Assembly (NCBI RefSeq): GCF_025421715.1
Contig: NZ_JAOEFC010000003.1
Coordinates: 372,001-436,000, forward strand
Direction of reading: 5' to 3'
From: Microbacterium festucae
GTDB lineage: Bacteria > Actinomycetota > Actinomycetes > Actinomycetales > Microbacteriaceae
DNA length: 64,000 nucleotides
The first letter of the stretch is position 1; every line of letters begins with the position of its first letter. Below are positions 41,443 to 50,762 of this stretch, piece by piece. The position numbers were made by a program, and so were the translations under genes. The notes under the pieces were generated by a model that did not search any database, had not been told where the DNA came from, and saw only the letters and a program-made list of their open reading frames with translations.

Positions 41443-42276
41443 TCAGCCCGGCGCCACCGACGCCCACGGCACGGTCAGCTCGCCCAGGCGCCAGCGGCTG
41501 CGGCCGCGCACCGACAGGCCGGCATCCGTCATCGCCTGCAGCGCCGCCTGCCAGCGCTGCTGCGGACCGAACGCGGATGCCGCCACCGCACGGGTCCACT
41601 CGGTCTCGAGCGCGGTCAGCACGTCGTGCACGCGCTCCCCGTCGACGTTGCGGTGGATGAGCGCCTTCGGCAGACGCTCGGCGGCGATCGCGGGCGATTC
41701 CAGCCCCGTGAGGCGCAGCGAGACCGTCAGCGTGCGCGGCACGGCGTCGGCGCCGACCTCGATCCACGTCGACACGCGACCGATCTCGTCGCAGGTGCCC
41801 TCGACGAGGATGCCGTCCGGCTGCAGGCGCGCGCACATGCGCGCCCAGGCGTCGGGCACGTCGGCCTCGTCGTACTGGCGCAGCACGTTGAAGGCGCGGA
41901 TGACCGCGGGGCGTCGCCCGCCCGGCGCCGGCACCTCGAAGCCGCCGCGGGCGAACGACACGCGGGCGTCGGGGGCGAACGGGCCCTGACCTGCCCGCAC
42001 GGCCTGCAGCTGCTCGCGCGCGCGGGCCACCCGCTCGGGGGCGATCTCCAGGCCCAGCACCTCGACGTCGGGCCGCGCCCGGCGCAGCCGCGCCTCCAGC
42101 TCCAGGGCCGTCACCCCGCTCGCGCCGTAGCCGAGGTCGACGACGAACGGGTCGGCCGTGCGGCGCAGCACCGGGTGCCGGGCGATCCAGCGATCGACCC
42201 GGCGCAGGCGGTTGGTGCCGGTGGTCCCGCGGGTGATCCGACCGACCGCCCGCCCGGGGGGTTTCTCCGGCGACAT
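41443..42276 (-). CDS. SAM-dependent methyltransferase, class I
   Basis: A 277-residue protein with the Rossmann SAM-binding loop FVVDLGYGASGVTALELEARL (about 45-65) and acidic motif II VEVLGLEIAPERVARAREQL. The later IRAFNVLRQYDEADVPDAWARMCARLQPDGILVEGTCDEIG corresponds to motifs IV-VI. Target unknown. The ATG at 42276 follows GGAGG directly, an unusually short spacing, so a later in-frame GTG (VGRITRG) might be used. It is divergent from gpmA. Confidence 0.82.
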   Translation of the reverse strand: MSPEKPPGRAVGRITRGTTGTNRLRRVDRWIARHPVLRRTADPFVVDLGYGASGVTALELEARLRRARPDVEVLGLEIAPERVARAREQLQAVRAGQGPFAPDARVSFARGGFEVPAPGGRRPAVIRAFNVLRQYDEADVPDAWARMCARLQPDGILVEGTCDEIGRVSTWIEVGADAVPRTLTVSLRLTGLESPAIAAERLPKALIHRNVDGERVHDVLTALETEWTRAVAASAFGPQQRWQAALQAMTDAGLSVRGRSRWRLGELTVPWASVAPG

Positions 42277-42315
42277 CCCTCCATGATGGCAGGGCCGCCC
42301 CGGTAGGCTGGCGAC

Positions 42316-43065
42316 ATGACTGCGCCGTACACGCTCATCCTCCTCCGCCACGGTCAGAGCGAGTGGAACAAGACCAATCAGTTCACCGGATGGGTGGACG
42401 TCCGCCTCACCGAGCAGGGCAAGGGCGAAGCCCAGCGCGGCGGCGAGCTGCTCAAGGAATCGGGCCTGCTGCCCGACGTGCTGCACACCTCGGTGCTCAG
42501 CCGCGCCATCCAGACCGCCAACATCGCCCTCGACGCCGCCGACCGCCTGTGGATCCCGGTGAAGCGCTCGTGGCGCCTCAACGAGCGCCACTACGGCGCC
42601 CTGCAGGGCAAGGACAAGGCACAGACCCTCGAAGAGTTCGGCAACGAGCAGTTCATGCTGTGGCGCCGCTCGTTCGACGTGCCGCCGCCCCCGCTGCCCG
42701 CCGACGACGAGTACAGCCAGTCCGGCGACCCCCGCTACGTCGGCATCGACGGCGAGGTGCCCGACACCGAGTCGCTGAAGATCGTCATCGACCGGATGCT
42801 GCCCTACTGGGAGTCCGACATCATCCCCGACCTCGCCGCCGGCAAGACGGTGCTCGTCACCGCGCACGGCAACTCGCTGCGGGGCCTGGTCAAGCACCTC
42901 GACGGCATCAGCGACGCCGACATCGCCGAGCTGAACATCCCCACCGGCATCCCGCTGGTCTACCGCCTCGGCGAGGACTTCCGTCCTCTCGGCCCGGGCG
43001 AGTACCTCGACCCCGAAGCCGCCGCCGCCGGCGCCGCGGCCGTGGCCAGCCAGGGCAAGAAGTAA
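42316..43065 (+). CDS. gpmA: 2,3-bisphosphoglycerate-dependent phosphoglycerate mutase
   Basis: A 249-residue glycolytic enzyme that interconverts 3- and 2-phosphoglycerate. The phospho-His is His12 in [18 protein letters not shown]; other signatures are [28 protein letters not shown] and [17 protein letters not shown] with the second catalytic His. Length and spacing are normal for the dPGM family. ATG at 42316. A very strong hairpin follows its stop. Confidence 0.97.
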   Translation: MTAPYTLILLRHGQSEWNKTNQFTGWVDVRLTEQGKGEAQRGGELLKESGLLPDVLHTSVLSRAIQTANIALDAADRLWIPVKRSWRLNERHYGALQGKDKAQTLEEFGNEQFMLWRRSFDVPPPPLPADDEYSQSGDPRYVGIDGEVPDTESLKIVIDRMLPYWESDIIPDLAAGKTVLVTAHGNSLRGLVKHLDGISDADIAELNIPTGIPLVYRLGEDFRPLGPGEYLDPEAAAAGAAAVASQGKK

Positions 43066-43079
43066 CCGCGACCCGCTCG

Positions 43080-43125
43080 CATACGACTGCGGCCCGGACC
43101 AGAAGGTCCGGGCCGCAGTCGTATG
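43080..43125. terminator. bidirectional terminator between gpmA and phoU
   Basis: The arms at 43080-43100 and 43105-43125 are perfectly complementary over 21 bp (starting CATACGACTGCGGCCCGG), with the loop AGAA. It sits exactly between the convergent stops of gpmA (43065) and phoU (43132) and can serve both. Confidence 0.9.
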
Positions 43126-43131
43126 TCGTCG

Positions 43132-43824
43132 TCAGTTCTTGGTGATCGCCGGTCCGGCGATGACGGCGATCTCGTCGGTCTGGGTCGTCCACTCGCCGGT
43201 GGCGAGGTAGGAGACCTTCTTGGCCACCGACACCGCGTGGTCGGCGAAGCGCTCGAGGTAGCGGCTGGCCAGGGTGGCATCGACGGTGGCCGCCGCCTCG
43301 CCCTGCCAGTTGTCGCTGAGCACCTTCTCGAACACCGACAGGTGCAGGTCGTCGAGCTGCTCCTCGAGGGCGCGCAGCTCTTCGAGCAGGCCCAGGTCTT
43401 CGGTGCGCAGGATCTCGGTGAGCTTGCGCGCCGCCTCGACGTCGAGCTCGCCCATCTTGGTGAAGGTGCTCTTGAGGCCCTTCGGGATGGCCCGCTCGGG
43501 GAAGCGCATGCGGGTGAACTGCGCGATGTGCTCGGCGATGTCGCCCATGCGCTCCAGCGACGCGCTCACCCGCAGGGCGGCCACGACGATGCGCAGATCC
43601 CGGGCGACGGGCTGCTGACGGGCGAGGATCTCGATGGCCAGCTCGTCCAGGGCCGCGGCCTTGGCGTCGATGACGGCATCGGCCTCGATGACCTCTTCGG
43701 CCAGCGCCACGTCGCTGGTGCCGAAGGCGCGGGTGGCGCCCTCGATGGCGACGGTGACGAGCTCGGCGATCTCGACGAGACGTGCCTGCACGTCCTCGAG
43801 CGACTGGTGGAACACTTCGCGCAT
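43132..43824 (-). CDS. phoU: phosphate-signalling protein PhoU
   Basis: A 230-residue protein of two three-helix PhoU repeats: REVFHQSLEDVQARLVEIAELV (1-22) and ALEEQLDDLHLSVFEKVLSD mark the two halves, each with the metal-binding E(D)xxxD pattern (LERMGDIAEHIAQF and LERFADHAVSVAKKV). It links the Pst transporter with the SenX3-type kinase and restrains the phosphate regulon when phosphate is plentiful. It is divergent from senX3-regX3, the conserved actinobacterial order. ATG at 43824. Confidence 0.96.
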   Translation of the reverse strand: MREVFHQSLEDVQARLVEIAELVTVAIEGATRAFGTSDVALAEEVIEADAVIDAKAAALDELAIEILARQQPVARDLRIVVAALRVSASLERMGDIAEHIAQFTRMRFPERAIPKGLKSTFTKMGELDVEAARKLTEILRTEDLGLLEELRALEEQLDDLHLSVFEKVLSDNWQGEAAATVDATLASRYLERFADHAVSVAKKVSYLATGEWTTQTDEIAVIAGPAITKN

Positions 43825-43989
43825 CGGAAACCTCTCATTCGCGGGAAGGCGCGCCGCGATCGGCGCCGCGGCGATCCTCCCCCGAGAAGGTTAACGAACG
43901 GTGCCGAAGGTGTGAACACTGCACGGAGGGCCGCGGGGAACGGGCCTCGGCGACGGGGGAGTACCTGCACGGCACTCTACGCTGGAGGC

Positions 43990-45198
43990 ATGAATGCGAC
44001 GCTGACGGCGCTCGTCATCCTCGCCGTCGGCATGATCCTCGGCGCTGCGGTGACCGCACTGGTCGTCTTCGCGATCAGCTCGCGCCAGCGCACCCGCATC
44101 CAGTCGTCCACGACGCTGCCCGATGGCGCGCGTGCCGTGCTGCAGGGGATGGACGAGGTCGCGGTCGTCGTCGACAACTCGCTGTCGATCGTGGCGGCCT
44201 CCGCGCCGGCGTCGGTGTTCGCCATGCACGAGGGCGGGGTGCTCCCCGACGACCAGCTGCGCCAGCTCGTGCGCGCGGCCCGCCGCGCCGACCGGCCCGA
44301 GGCGGCCACCCTGCGGCTGCGCCGCGGCATCGAACCGCGCCTGGTGGCCGCCCGCGCCAGCGTCATCACCCCGCGCCTCACCCTCATCGTCATCCGCGAC
44401 ATCACCGAGGCCGAGCGCGTCGAAGAGATGCGCCGCGACTTCGTGGCCAACACCAGTCACGAGCTGAAGACCCCGGTGGGCGCGGTGAGCCTGCTGGCCG
44501 AGGCCGTGGCATCCGCCGCCGACGACCCCGACCAGGTGCGCCACTTCGCCACCCGCCTGGGCGCCGAGGCGACCCGCCTGGGGCAGCTGACCTCGCGCAT
44601 CATGCACCTGTCGCGCCTGCAGGCCGCCGACGACCTCACCGACCTGCGCGACGTGTCGATCGACGAGGTCGTCGCCTCGGCGATCGAGTCGCAGGCCCTC
44701 ACGGCCGAGTCGGCGGGCATCCAGATCGTGCGCGGCGGCGTGCGCGGAGCCTACGTGCGCGGCGACGTGCAGGTGCTCACCGAGGCACTCTCCAACCTCG
44801 TCGCCAACGCGGTTGCCTACTCGCCGGCCGGCGCCCAGGTGGGCGTCGGGGTGAAGGTGGCCGACGACGTCGTCGACATCGCCGTCACCGACCGCGGCAT
44901 CGGCATCCCCGAGTCGGAGCAGAACCGCGTGTTCGAGCGCTTCTACCGCGCCGACCAGGCCCGCTCGCGCCGCACCGGCGGCACCGGGCTCGGCCTGTCG
45001 ATCGTCAAGTACGCCGTGCAGCGCCACGGCGGCGAGGTCGTGCTGTGGTCGCGCCCCGGCCGCGGCTCGACCTTCACGGTGCGCCTGCCGGCCGTCGAGG
45101 GCCCCCTCCCCGGCGAGAAGCCGAAGAAGCGCAAGAAGAACAAGCCCAAGAAGAAGCTCGCCGCAGCACCCACGCCGGCAGAGGGAGTACAGCCATGA
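43990..45198 (+). CDS. senX3: sensor histidine kinase SenX3/PhoR
   Basis: A 402-residue kinase. Two membrane-near hydrophobic stretches at about 4-30, a degenerate PAS-like region (50-140), the dimerisation/phosphoacceptor helix with His157 in FVANTSHELKTPVGAVSLLAE, and an ATPase domain with N box LSNLVANAVAYS, G1 DRGIGIPE, F box FERFYRADQARSR and G2 GGTGLGLSIVKY. The C-terminal tail (about 375-402) is exceptionally Lys-rich (EKPKKRKKNKPKKKL), not typical of SenX3. It senses phosphate status with PhoU and phosphorylates RegX3. ATG at 43990; stop overlaps regX3. Confidence 0.94.
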   Translation: MNATLTALVILAVGMILGAAVTALVVFAISSRQRTRIQSSTTLPDGARAVLQGMDEVAVVVDNSLSIVAASAPASVFAMHEGGVLPDDQLRQLVRAARRADRPEAATLRLRRGIEPRLVAARASVITPRLTLIVIRDITEAERVEEMRRDFVANTSHELKTPVGAVSLLAEAVASAADDPDQVRHFATRLGAEATRLGQLTSRIMHLSRLQAADDLTDLRDVSIDEVVASAIESQALTAESAGIQIVRGGVRGAYVRGDVQVLTEALSNLVANAVAYSPAGAQVGVGVKVADDVVDIAVTDRGIGIPESEQNRVFERFYRADQARSRRTGGTGLGLSIVKYAVQRHGGEVVLWSRPGRGSTFTVRLPAVEGPLPGEKPKKRKKNKPKKKLAAAPTPAEGVQP

Positions 45199-45878
45199 CC
45201 CGCGTCCTGATCGTCGAGGACGAGCCCGATCTCGCAGATCCGCTCGCCTACCTGCTGCGCCGAGAGGGCTTCGAGGTCGAGATCGCCGAAGACGGCCCCA
45301 CCGCGCTCGAGGCCTTCTCCGCCCGCGGTGCCGACATCATCCTGCTCGACCTGATGCTGCCCGGGATGCCGGGGACCGAGGTGTGCCGCGTCGTGCGCAC
45401 CACCTCGAAGGTGCCGATCATCATGCTCACCGCGAAGGACTCCGAGGTCGACATCGTCGTCGGGCTCGAGCTCGGCGCCGACGACTACGTCACCAAGCCC
45501 TACTCGTCGCGCGAGCTGCTCGCCCGGATGCGGGCGGTGCTGCGCCGCTCCGAGACCGACGACGTCGAGGTCGAAGACCGCATCCTCGAGGGCGGGCGCG
45601 TGCGCATCGACCTCGACCGCCACACCGTCGAGGTCGGCGGCGGCGAGATCGCGATGCCGCTCAAGGAGTTCGAGCTGCTCGAGGTACTCATGCGCAACTC
45701 GGGGCGCGTGCTCACCCGCGGCCAGCTGATCGATCGGGTGTGGGGGAGCGACTATTTCGGCGACACCAAGACGCTCGACGTGCACATCAAGCGCATCCGC
45801 TCGCGCATCGAGCAGAACCCCGGCGAGCCGACGATGCTGCTGACCGTGCGCGGCCTCGGCTACCGCTTCGAGGGCTGA
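45195..45878 (+). CDS. regX3: response regulator RegX3/PhoP
   Basis: A 227-residue OmpR-family regulator. Receiver: acidic residues in LIVEDEPDLADPL, phospho-Asp52 in IILLDLMLPGMPG, Thr in IMLTAKDSEVD and Lys in YVTKPYSSREL. DNA-binding winged helix: MPLKEFELLEVLMRNSGRVLTRGQLIDRVWGSDYFGDTKTLDVHIKRIRSRIE. It would bind PHO boxes such as 27728-27749 and turn on pstSCAB under phosphate limitation. ATGA overlap with senX3; a perfect palindromic terminator follows. Confidence 0.96.
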   Translation: MTRVLIVEDEPDLADPLAYLLRREGFEVEIAEDGPTALEAFSARGADIILLDLMLPGMPGTEVCRVVRTTSKVPIIMLTAKDSEVDIVVGLELGADDYVTKPYSSRELLARMRAVLRRSETDDVEVEDRILEGGRVRIDLDRHTVEVGGGEIAMPLKEFELLEVLMRNSGRVLTRGQLIDRVWGSDYFGDTKTLDVHIKRIRSRIEQNPGEPTMLLTVRGLGYRFEG

Positions 45879-45894
45879 GCGCCCCGCACGAACG

Positions 45895-45928
45895 ACGAAG
45901 GGGGCCGAGTCGACTCGGCCCCCTTCGT
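45895..45928. terminator. terminator after regX3
   Basis: A 34-bp perfect palindrome beginning ACGAAGGGGGCCGAGT, centred between 45911 and 45912. It lies between the convergent stops of regX3 and the lipoprotein gene (45941) and can terminate both. Confidence 0.88.
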
Positions 45929-45940
45929 CATCGCATCCGC

Positions 45941-46414
45941 TCAGCTGTCGCCGGCGCGCGGCACGAACTCCTCGTACTGCGGCAGGGTGCCGTCGAGCAC
46001 CGGGATGGCCGTGGCCACGCCCTCGCCGTCGCCGGACTGGAACGAGATCTCCACGTCGGAGCCGGGCTTGCTGTCGAGGTTCTCGATGAGCAGCGGGTCG
46101 ACGTCGACGCCGAGGCTCACCGTGGTGCGCGCGGGCACGCGCAGGGTCTGGAAGTCGCCGGCCACGCCGATGTTGAGCGTGACGCCGTCGTCGGTGTCGT
46201 TGATGACGGCGGCGAGCAGGTTGCCGGCCTCACCGCTCTCGTCGGCGATGACGAGGGCGTTGCGCACGATGAGGGGGCCGGAGTCGGGGACGTTCACGCC
46301 GTCGGACGGCGAGTACGAGATCGTCGTCGCCTGCGGCGCGACCATGCTGCAGCCGGTGGCTCCGAAGGTGAGGGCGAGGCCCAGGGCCAGGGGCGCGATC
46401 AGACGCGATTTCAC
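45941..46414 (-). CDS. secreted lipoprotein, unknown function
   Basis: A 157-residue lipoprotein: signal MKSRLIAPLALGLALTFGAT with Cys22. The mature part is beta-rich: TTISYSPSDGVNV, LIVRNALVIADESGEAGNLLAAVIND, FQTLRVPARTTVSLGV and ISFQSGDGEGVATAIPVLDG, an Ig-like or PCu(A)C-like layout without the Met/His copper ligands. A conserved Microbacteriaceae family next to carD; function not known. ATG at 46414. Confidence 0.75.
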   Translation of the reverse strand: MKSRLIAPLALGLALTFGATGCSMVAPQATTISYSPSDGVNVPDSGPLIVRNALVIADESGEAGNLLAAVINDTDDGVTLNIGVAGDFQTLRVPARTTVSLGVDVDPLLIENLDSKPGSDVEISFQSGDGEGVATAIPVLDGTLPQYEEFVPRAGDS

Positions 46415-46521
46415 GGATCCTCCAGGGTGACGATGCGGGGCGATCTCATTCTATGGTCACGACGGACCTGCGCACGGGGCCGGGCGCGAGGAGGGGCGGG
46501 CCGCGCGAACCGGCGAACCTT

Positions 46522-46545
46522 AGCGTATGTACGCTGTGGTATCCT
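46522..46545 (+). promoter_or_regulatory. carD promoter region with palindromic site
   Basis: TATCCT (46540-46545) resembles a -10 box, 26 bp before the carD ATG. Immediately upstream, AGCGTA-TG-TACGCT (46522-46535) is a perfect inverted repeat occupying the spacer between -10 and the expected -35, where a bound protein would block polymerase. AAAGGA at 46557-46562 is the ribosome binding site. Confidence 0.45.
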
Positions 46546-46571
46546 TGAGGTTGCCGAAAGGACATAACTGC

Positions 46572-47054
46572 ATGCTTTTTGAGGTTGGCGAGACGGTCGT
46601 CTATCCGCACCACGGCGCCGCGACGATCATCGAGGTCAAAGACCGGATCATCAAGGGCGAGACGAAGAAGTATCTGAAGCTGAACGTCACGCAGGGCGAC
46701 CTCATCATCGAGGTTCCGGCAGACAACGTCGACCTGGTCGGCGTTCGCGACGTGATCGGCAAGGACGGACTCGAGCGCGTCTTCGACGTGCTGCGCGCGC
46801 CCTTCACCGAGGAGCCCACCAACTGGTCCCGCCGGTACAAGGCGAACCTCGAGAAGCTCGCCTCCGGCGATGTCATCAAGGTGAGCGAGGTCGTGCGCGA
46901 CCTCTGGCGCCGCGACCAGGACCGCGGCCTGTCGGCGGGCGAGAAGCGCATGCTCGCGAAGGCCCGTCAGATCCTCGTCTCCGAGATCGCGCTCGCGCTG
47001 AAGACCGAAGAGGAGAAGGCCTCGGCCGTCCTCGACGAGGTCCTCGCGTCCTGA
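46572..47054 (+). CDS. carD: CarD-family RNA polymerase-binding regulator
   Basis: A 160-residue protein starting [19 protein letters not shown], the RNA-polymerase beta-subunit interaction (Tudor-like) domain, followed by a helical C-terminal DNA-contacting domain ([39 protein letters not shown] to DEVLAS). Length and sequence match mycobacterial CarD, which stabilises open complexes, especially at rRNA promoters. ATG at 46572 is fixed by the conserved N-terminus. ispDF follows 33 bp later, the usual actinobacterial order. Confidence 0.97.
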   Translation: MLFEVGETVVYPHHGAATIIEVKDRIIKGETKKYLKLNVTQGDLIIEVPADNVDLVGVRDVIGKDGLERVFDVLRAPFTEEPTNWSRRYKANLEKLASGDVIKVSEVVRDLWRRDQDRGLSAGEKRMLAKARQILVSEIALALKTEEEKASAVLDEVLAS

Positions 47055-47087
47055 TCGCGCCCTCGCGCTGACGGTACGCTCGCTGTC

Positions 47088-48293
47088 GTGAGCGCACCGA
47101 TCCTTCCCGTTCCGCGCGTCGCGGTGATCGTCGTCGCCGCGGGCTCGGGCACCCGGCTGGCCGCCGGCGCGCCCAAGGCCTTCGTCGGCATCGACGGGCG
47201 CAGCGTGCTCAGCCACGCGCTCGACGGCGTGTTCGCCGCGCCGCTCGCGCAGGTGGTCGTCGTCGCCCCGCACGATCGTGTCGGCGACGCGCTCACCGAG
47301 ACCCGGCAGATCGCGGGCGCACGCCACGACCTCGTCACCGTCGTCGCCGGCGGTGACACGCGCCAGGCCTCGGTCGCGGCGGGGCTCGCCGCCGTCTGGG
47401 CCGACGTCGAGCTCGTGCTCGTGCACGACGCGGCACGCGCCCTCACCCCGCCCGAGGTGTTCGCGCGGGTCATCGCCGCGCTGGATGTCGGCGCCGACGC
47501 GGCCCTGCCGGTGCTGCCGGTGATCGACACGCTCAAGCGCGTCGACGGCGACCGCGTCGTCGAAGCCGTCGACCGCGCCCCGCTCACCGCCGCCCAGACG
47601 CCCCAGGGCTTCCGTCGCAGCGTGCTGCAGGCCGCGTACGCGGGCGCCGCCGCCGACTTCACAGACGACGCCGCGCTCGTGCAGGCGGCCGGGCACGAGG
47701 TCGTGACCGTCGGCGGCGACGAGCGCGCTTTCAAGATCACCACCCCCGGCGACCTCGACCGCGCGCGCCGCCTGCTCGCCCCGGCAGCCACCCCGACCCC
47801 CGCTCCCGTGCCGCTCACGATCGGCGTTCCGCGCGTGGGCGTCGGCACCGACGTGCACGCGGTGGGCGGCGAGGGTGCGCTGTGGCTCGCCGGTCTGGAA
47901 TGGCCGGGGGAGAGTGCGCTGTCGGGCCACTCCGACGGGGATGCCGTCGCCCACGCGATCGTCGACGCGCTGCTGTCCGCGGCGGGCCTGGGCGACATCG
48001 GCACCCACTTCGGCGTCGACCGCCCCGAGTACGCCGGCGCCCACGCCGAGGCGTTCCTGGCCCGCACCCGGGCGCTGCTGGCCGAGGCCGGCTGGCGCGT
48101 GGGCAACGTGTCGGTGCAGGTGCAGGCCAGGCGCCCCCGGTTCGCGCCCCGGCGCGCCGAGGCCGAGCGGGTGCTGTCGGCGGCGCTGGGCGCTCCGGTG
48201 TCGGTGGCGGCCACCACCACCGACGGCCTCGGTTTCACCGGCAGCGGCGAGGGCGTGCAGGCCTTCGCGGTGGCCGTGATCGTCCCTGCCTGA
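47088..48293 (+). CDS. ispDF: bifunctional IspD/IspF isoprenoid biosynthesis enzyme
   Basis: A 401-residue fusion of two MEP-pathway enzymes. Residues about 1-235: 2-C-methyl-D-erythritol 4-phosphate cytidylyltransferase with VIVVAAGSGTRLAAGAPKAF, HDAARALTPP and QTPQGFRR. Residues about 242-401: 2-C-methyl-D-erythritol 2,4-cyclodiphosphate synthase with the zinc ligands in GVGTDVHAV and SGHSDGDAVAHAIVDALLSAAGLGDIGTHF and the ATTTDGLGFTGSGEG end. The Pro-rich joint is PAATPTPAPVP. Steps 3 and 5 of the pathway are joined although the IspE step lies between them. GTG at 47088. Confidence 0.97.
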   Translation: MSAPILPVPRVAVIVVAAGSGTRLAAGAPKAFVGIDGRSVLSHALDGVFAAPLAQVVVVAPHDRVGDALTETRQIAGARHDLVTVVAGGDTRQASVAAGLAAVWADVELVLVHDAARALTPPEVFARVIAALDVGADAALPVLPVIDTLKRVDGDRVVEAVDRAPLTAAQTPQGFRRSVLQAAYAGAAADFTDDAALVQAAGHEVVTVGGDERAFKITTPGDLDRARRLLAPAATPTPAPVPLTIGVPRVGVGTDVHAVGGEGALWLAGLEWPGESALSGHSDGDAVAHAIVDALLSAAGLGDIGTHFGVDRPEYAGAHAEAFLARTRALLAEAGWRVGNVSVQVQARRPRFAPRRAEAERVLSAALGAPVSVAATTTDGLGFTGSGEGVQAFAVAVIVPA

Positions 48294-48338
48294 GCGGGCT
48301 CCCACGTCGGGCGGCGGTGCCGCCGGTAGGCTGGTGCA

Positions 48339-49739
48339 GTGACGATCCGGCTCTACGACACCAAGGCGCAGACACTGCGCGACTTCGTGCCCGGCGACCC
48401 CCGCAACGTCACCGTCTACGTGTGCGGTCCCACGGTGCAATCCGGCCCGCACATCGGTCACGTGCGCGCCGCGCTGGGCTTCGATCTGCTGCGCCGCTGG
48501 CTGCAGCACCGGTTCGGCCGGGTGACCTTCGTGCGCAACGTCACCGACATCGACGACAAGGTGCTCGCCGGGGCCACCGCCGACGAGCCGTGGTGGGCGC
48601 TGGCCTACCGCGTCGAGCTGGAGTTCTCGCGCGCCTATGCCGCCCTCGGCATCCTGCCGCCCACCTACGAGCCGCGCGCGACCGCGTCGATCCCGCAGAT
48701 GCAGGAGCTCATCGCGCGCCTCATCGATGCCGGCCACGCCTACGCCGCCGCGGGCGACGTCTACTTCGACGTGCGCTCGTGGCCGCGCTACGGCGAGCTC
48801 ACCCGCCAGTCCATCGACGCCATGGAGCCGGCCGCCGACGCCGACCCGCGCGGCAAGCGCGACCCCCGCGACTTCGCACTGTGGAAGGGCGCCAAGGCCG
48901 ACGAGCCGGCGGATGCCGCATGGGACTCGCCCTGGGGCCCCGGCCGCCCCGGCTGGCACATCGAATGCTCGGCCATGAGCCGGCGCTACCTCGGCGCCGA
49001 CTTCGACATCCACGGCGGCGGCCTCGACCTGCGCTTCCCGCACCACGAGAACGAGCTGGCCCAGTCGGCCGCGGCCGGTGACGGCTTCGCGCGCTACTGG
49101 GTGCACAACGGGCTCGTCACCGTCGGCGACCAGAAGATGTCGAAGTCGCTCGGCAACTTCCTCCTCGCCGCCGATGTGCTCGCCGACCACGACCCGCTGG
49201 TCGTGCGCTACGCCCTCGCCGCCGCGCACTACCGGTCGAGCCTCGACATCACGGCATCCTCGTTCGACGAGGCCGAGGCGGCGCTGGAGCGCATCCGCAT
49301 CTTCCTCGCCCGGGTGCGCCGCACCGGCACCCCCGACGCCGGCGACACGCTCGCCGTGCCCGAGGCGTTCGCGGCCGCCCTCGACGACGACCTCGGCGTG
49401 CCCCAGGCCCTGGCCGTGCTGCACGAGACCGTGCGCGCCGGCAACGCCGCGCTCGACGACGGCGACCTCGACACCGCCCGCGCCCGCTGGCGCGACGTGA
49501 CCGCGATGACCGGCATCCTCGGCATCGACCCGCACGACCCCGCATGGGCGACAGGGGGCGCCGGCGCCGAGACCGCCGCGCTCGACGCGCTCGTGCAGAC
49601 GATGATCACCCAGCGCGCCCAGGCGCGCATCGACAAGGACTGGGCGTCCGCCGACCGCATCCGCGACGCGATCGCAGCGGCCGGCATCGCCCTCGAAGAC
49701 GGTCCCGATGGGACCCATTGGAGTTTGAGCAATGGCTAA
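48339..49739 (+). CDS. cysS: cysteinyl-tRNA synthetase
   Basis: A 466-residue class I synthetase. Zinc Cys in [25 protein letters not shown] motif at 38-41, WHIECSAMS with another zinc ligand, HHENELAQS, and KMSKS at 266-270 ([11 protein letters not shown]). It charges tRNA-Cys. GTG start at 48339; the last 8 bp overlap rlmB, so both are co-translated; the order ispDF-cysS-rlmB is conserved in actinobacteria. Confidence 0.98.
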   Translation: MTIRLYDTKAQTLRDFVPGDPRNVTVYVCGPTVQSGPHIGHVRAALGFDLLRRWLQHRFGRVTFVRNVTDIDDKVLAGATADEPWWALAYRVELEFSRAYAALGILPPTYEPRATASIPQMQELIARLIDAGHAYAAAGDVYFDVRSWPRYGELTRQSIDAMEPAADADPRGKRDPRDFALWKGAKADEPADAAWDSPWGPGRPGWHIECSAMSRRYLGADFDIHGGGLDLRFPHHENELAQSAAAGDGFARYWVHNGLVTVGDQKMSKSLGNFLLAADVLADHDPLVVRYALAAAHYRSSLDITASSFDEAEAALERIRIFLARVRRTGTPDAGDTLAVPEAFAAALDDDLGVPQALAVLHETVRAGNAALDDGDLDTARARWRDVTAMTGILGIDPHDPAWATGGAGAETAALDALVQTMITQRAQARIDKDWASADRIRDAIAAAGIALEDGPDGTHWSLSNG

Positions 49740-50715
49740 GCCAGGACGCCCCGGAGCGGGCAACAGCAAGAAGAAGGGCCCCACCAAGGGCACCGGCGGC
49801 AAGAACAAGCGCTCCCTCGAGGGCCGCGGGCCGACCCCGAAGGCCGAAGACCGCGCCTGGCACCCCGCCGGCAAGCGCAAGGCCGCCCAGGAGCGGTTCA
49901 TCGCCGCCGGCGGCCGGCCCAAGACCTCGTCGGGCGGCAACCGCGCCCCGAAGTCGAAGGCGGGCGACGACACCGAGACCGTCACCGGGCGCAACTCGGT
50001 GCTCGAGGCCCTGCGCGCCAAGATCCCCGCCACGGCGTTCTACATCGCCCAGCGCGTGGAGATGGACGACCGCGTCAAGGAGATGCTCTCCATCGCCACC
50101 CACCGCGGTATCCCGGTGCTCGAGGTGACCCGTCAGGAGCTCGACCGCATGGCCGGCTTCGACGGCGTGCACCAGGGTGTGGCGCTGAAGGTGCCGCCCT
50201 ACGAGTACGGCCACCCGCAGGACCTGCTCGAGGAGATCATCGACCGCGGCGAGGCGCCGCTGCTGGTGGCCCTCGACGGCGTCACCGACCCGCGCAACCT
50301 CGGGGCGATCATCCGCTCCACCGCCGCCTTCGGCGGGCAGGGCATCATCATCCCGCAGCGCCGCTCGGCGGGCGTGAACTCGGCGGCCTGGAAGACCAGC
50401 GCCGGGGCGGCCGCCCGCATCCCCGTGGTCATCGCCCCCAACCTCACCACCACGCTCAAGGAGTTCAAGAAGCAGGGCGTGTTCGTGCTGGGCCTGGACG
50501 GCGGCGGCGACGTGGAGCTGCCCGCCCTCGAGCTGGCCGACCGCCCGATCGTCGTGGTCGTCGGCAGCGAGGGCAAGGGCCTGTCGCGCCTGGTGACCGA
50601 GACGTGCGACCAGGTCGTGTCGATCCCGATCTCCGCGGCCACCGAGTCGCTCAACGCCGGCATCGCGGCATCCGTCGCGCTCTACCAGGTGTCGACCATG
50701 CGCGCCGCGCGCTGA
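49732..50715 (+). CDS. rlmB: 23S rRNA (guanosine-2'-O)-methyltransferase RlmB
   Basis: A 327-residue SPOUT methyltransferase. The first ~75 residues are a Lys/Gly-rich extension ([18 protein letters not shown]), then the substrate-binding domain from [15 protein letters not shown], and the SPOUT knot with [35 protein letters not shown] and [22 protein letters not shown]. It methylates a guanosine in the peptidyl-transferase region of 23S rRNA. ATG at 49732 lies inside the end of cysS. Confidence 0.95.
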   Translation: MAKPGRPGAGNSKKKGPTKGTGGKNKRSLEGRGPTPKAEDRAWHPAGKRKAAQERFIAAGGRPKTSSGGNRAPKSKAGDDTETVTGRNSVLEALRAKIPATAFYIAQRVEMDDRVKEMLSIATHRGIPVLEVTRQELDRMAGFDGVHQGVALKVPPYEYGHPQDLLEEIIDRGEAPLLVALDGVTDPRNLGAIIRSTAAFGGQGIIIPQRRSAGVNSAAWKTSAGAAARIPVVIAPNLTTTLKEFKKQGVFVLGLDGGGDVELPALELADRPIVVVVGSEGKGLSRLVTETCDQVVSIPISAATESLNAGIAASVALYQVSTMRAAR

Positions 50716-50762
50716 CCCACCCCGCCCGACCACACGCCCGACCACACCGAGGAGCACGCATC

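Noticed and set aside
43907..43917. PHO-box-like GTTCACACCTT (minus strand) between phoU and senX3
   Set aside because: Only one unit is clear; the second similar block is 18 bp away instead of 11 or 22, so it is too weak to call.
46446..50033. 1195-codon open frame antisense to carD, ispDF and cysS
   Set aside because: Shadow of three well-recognised genes; no protein character.
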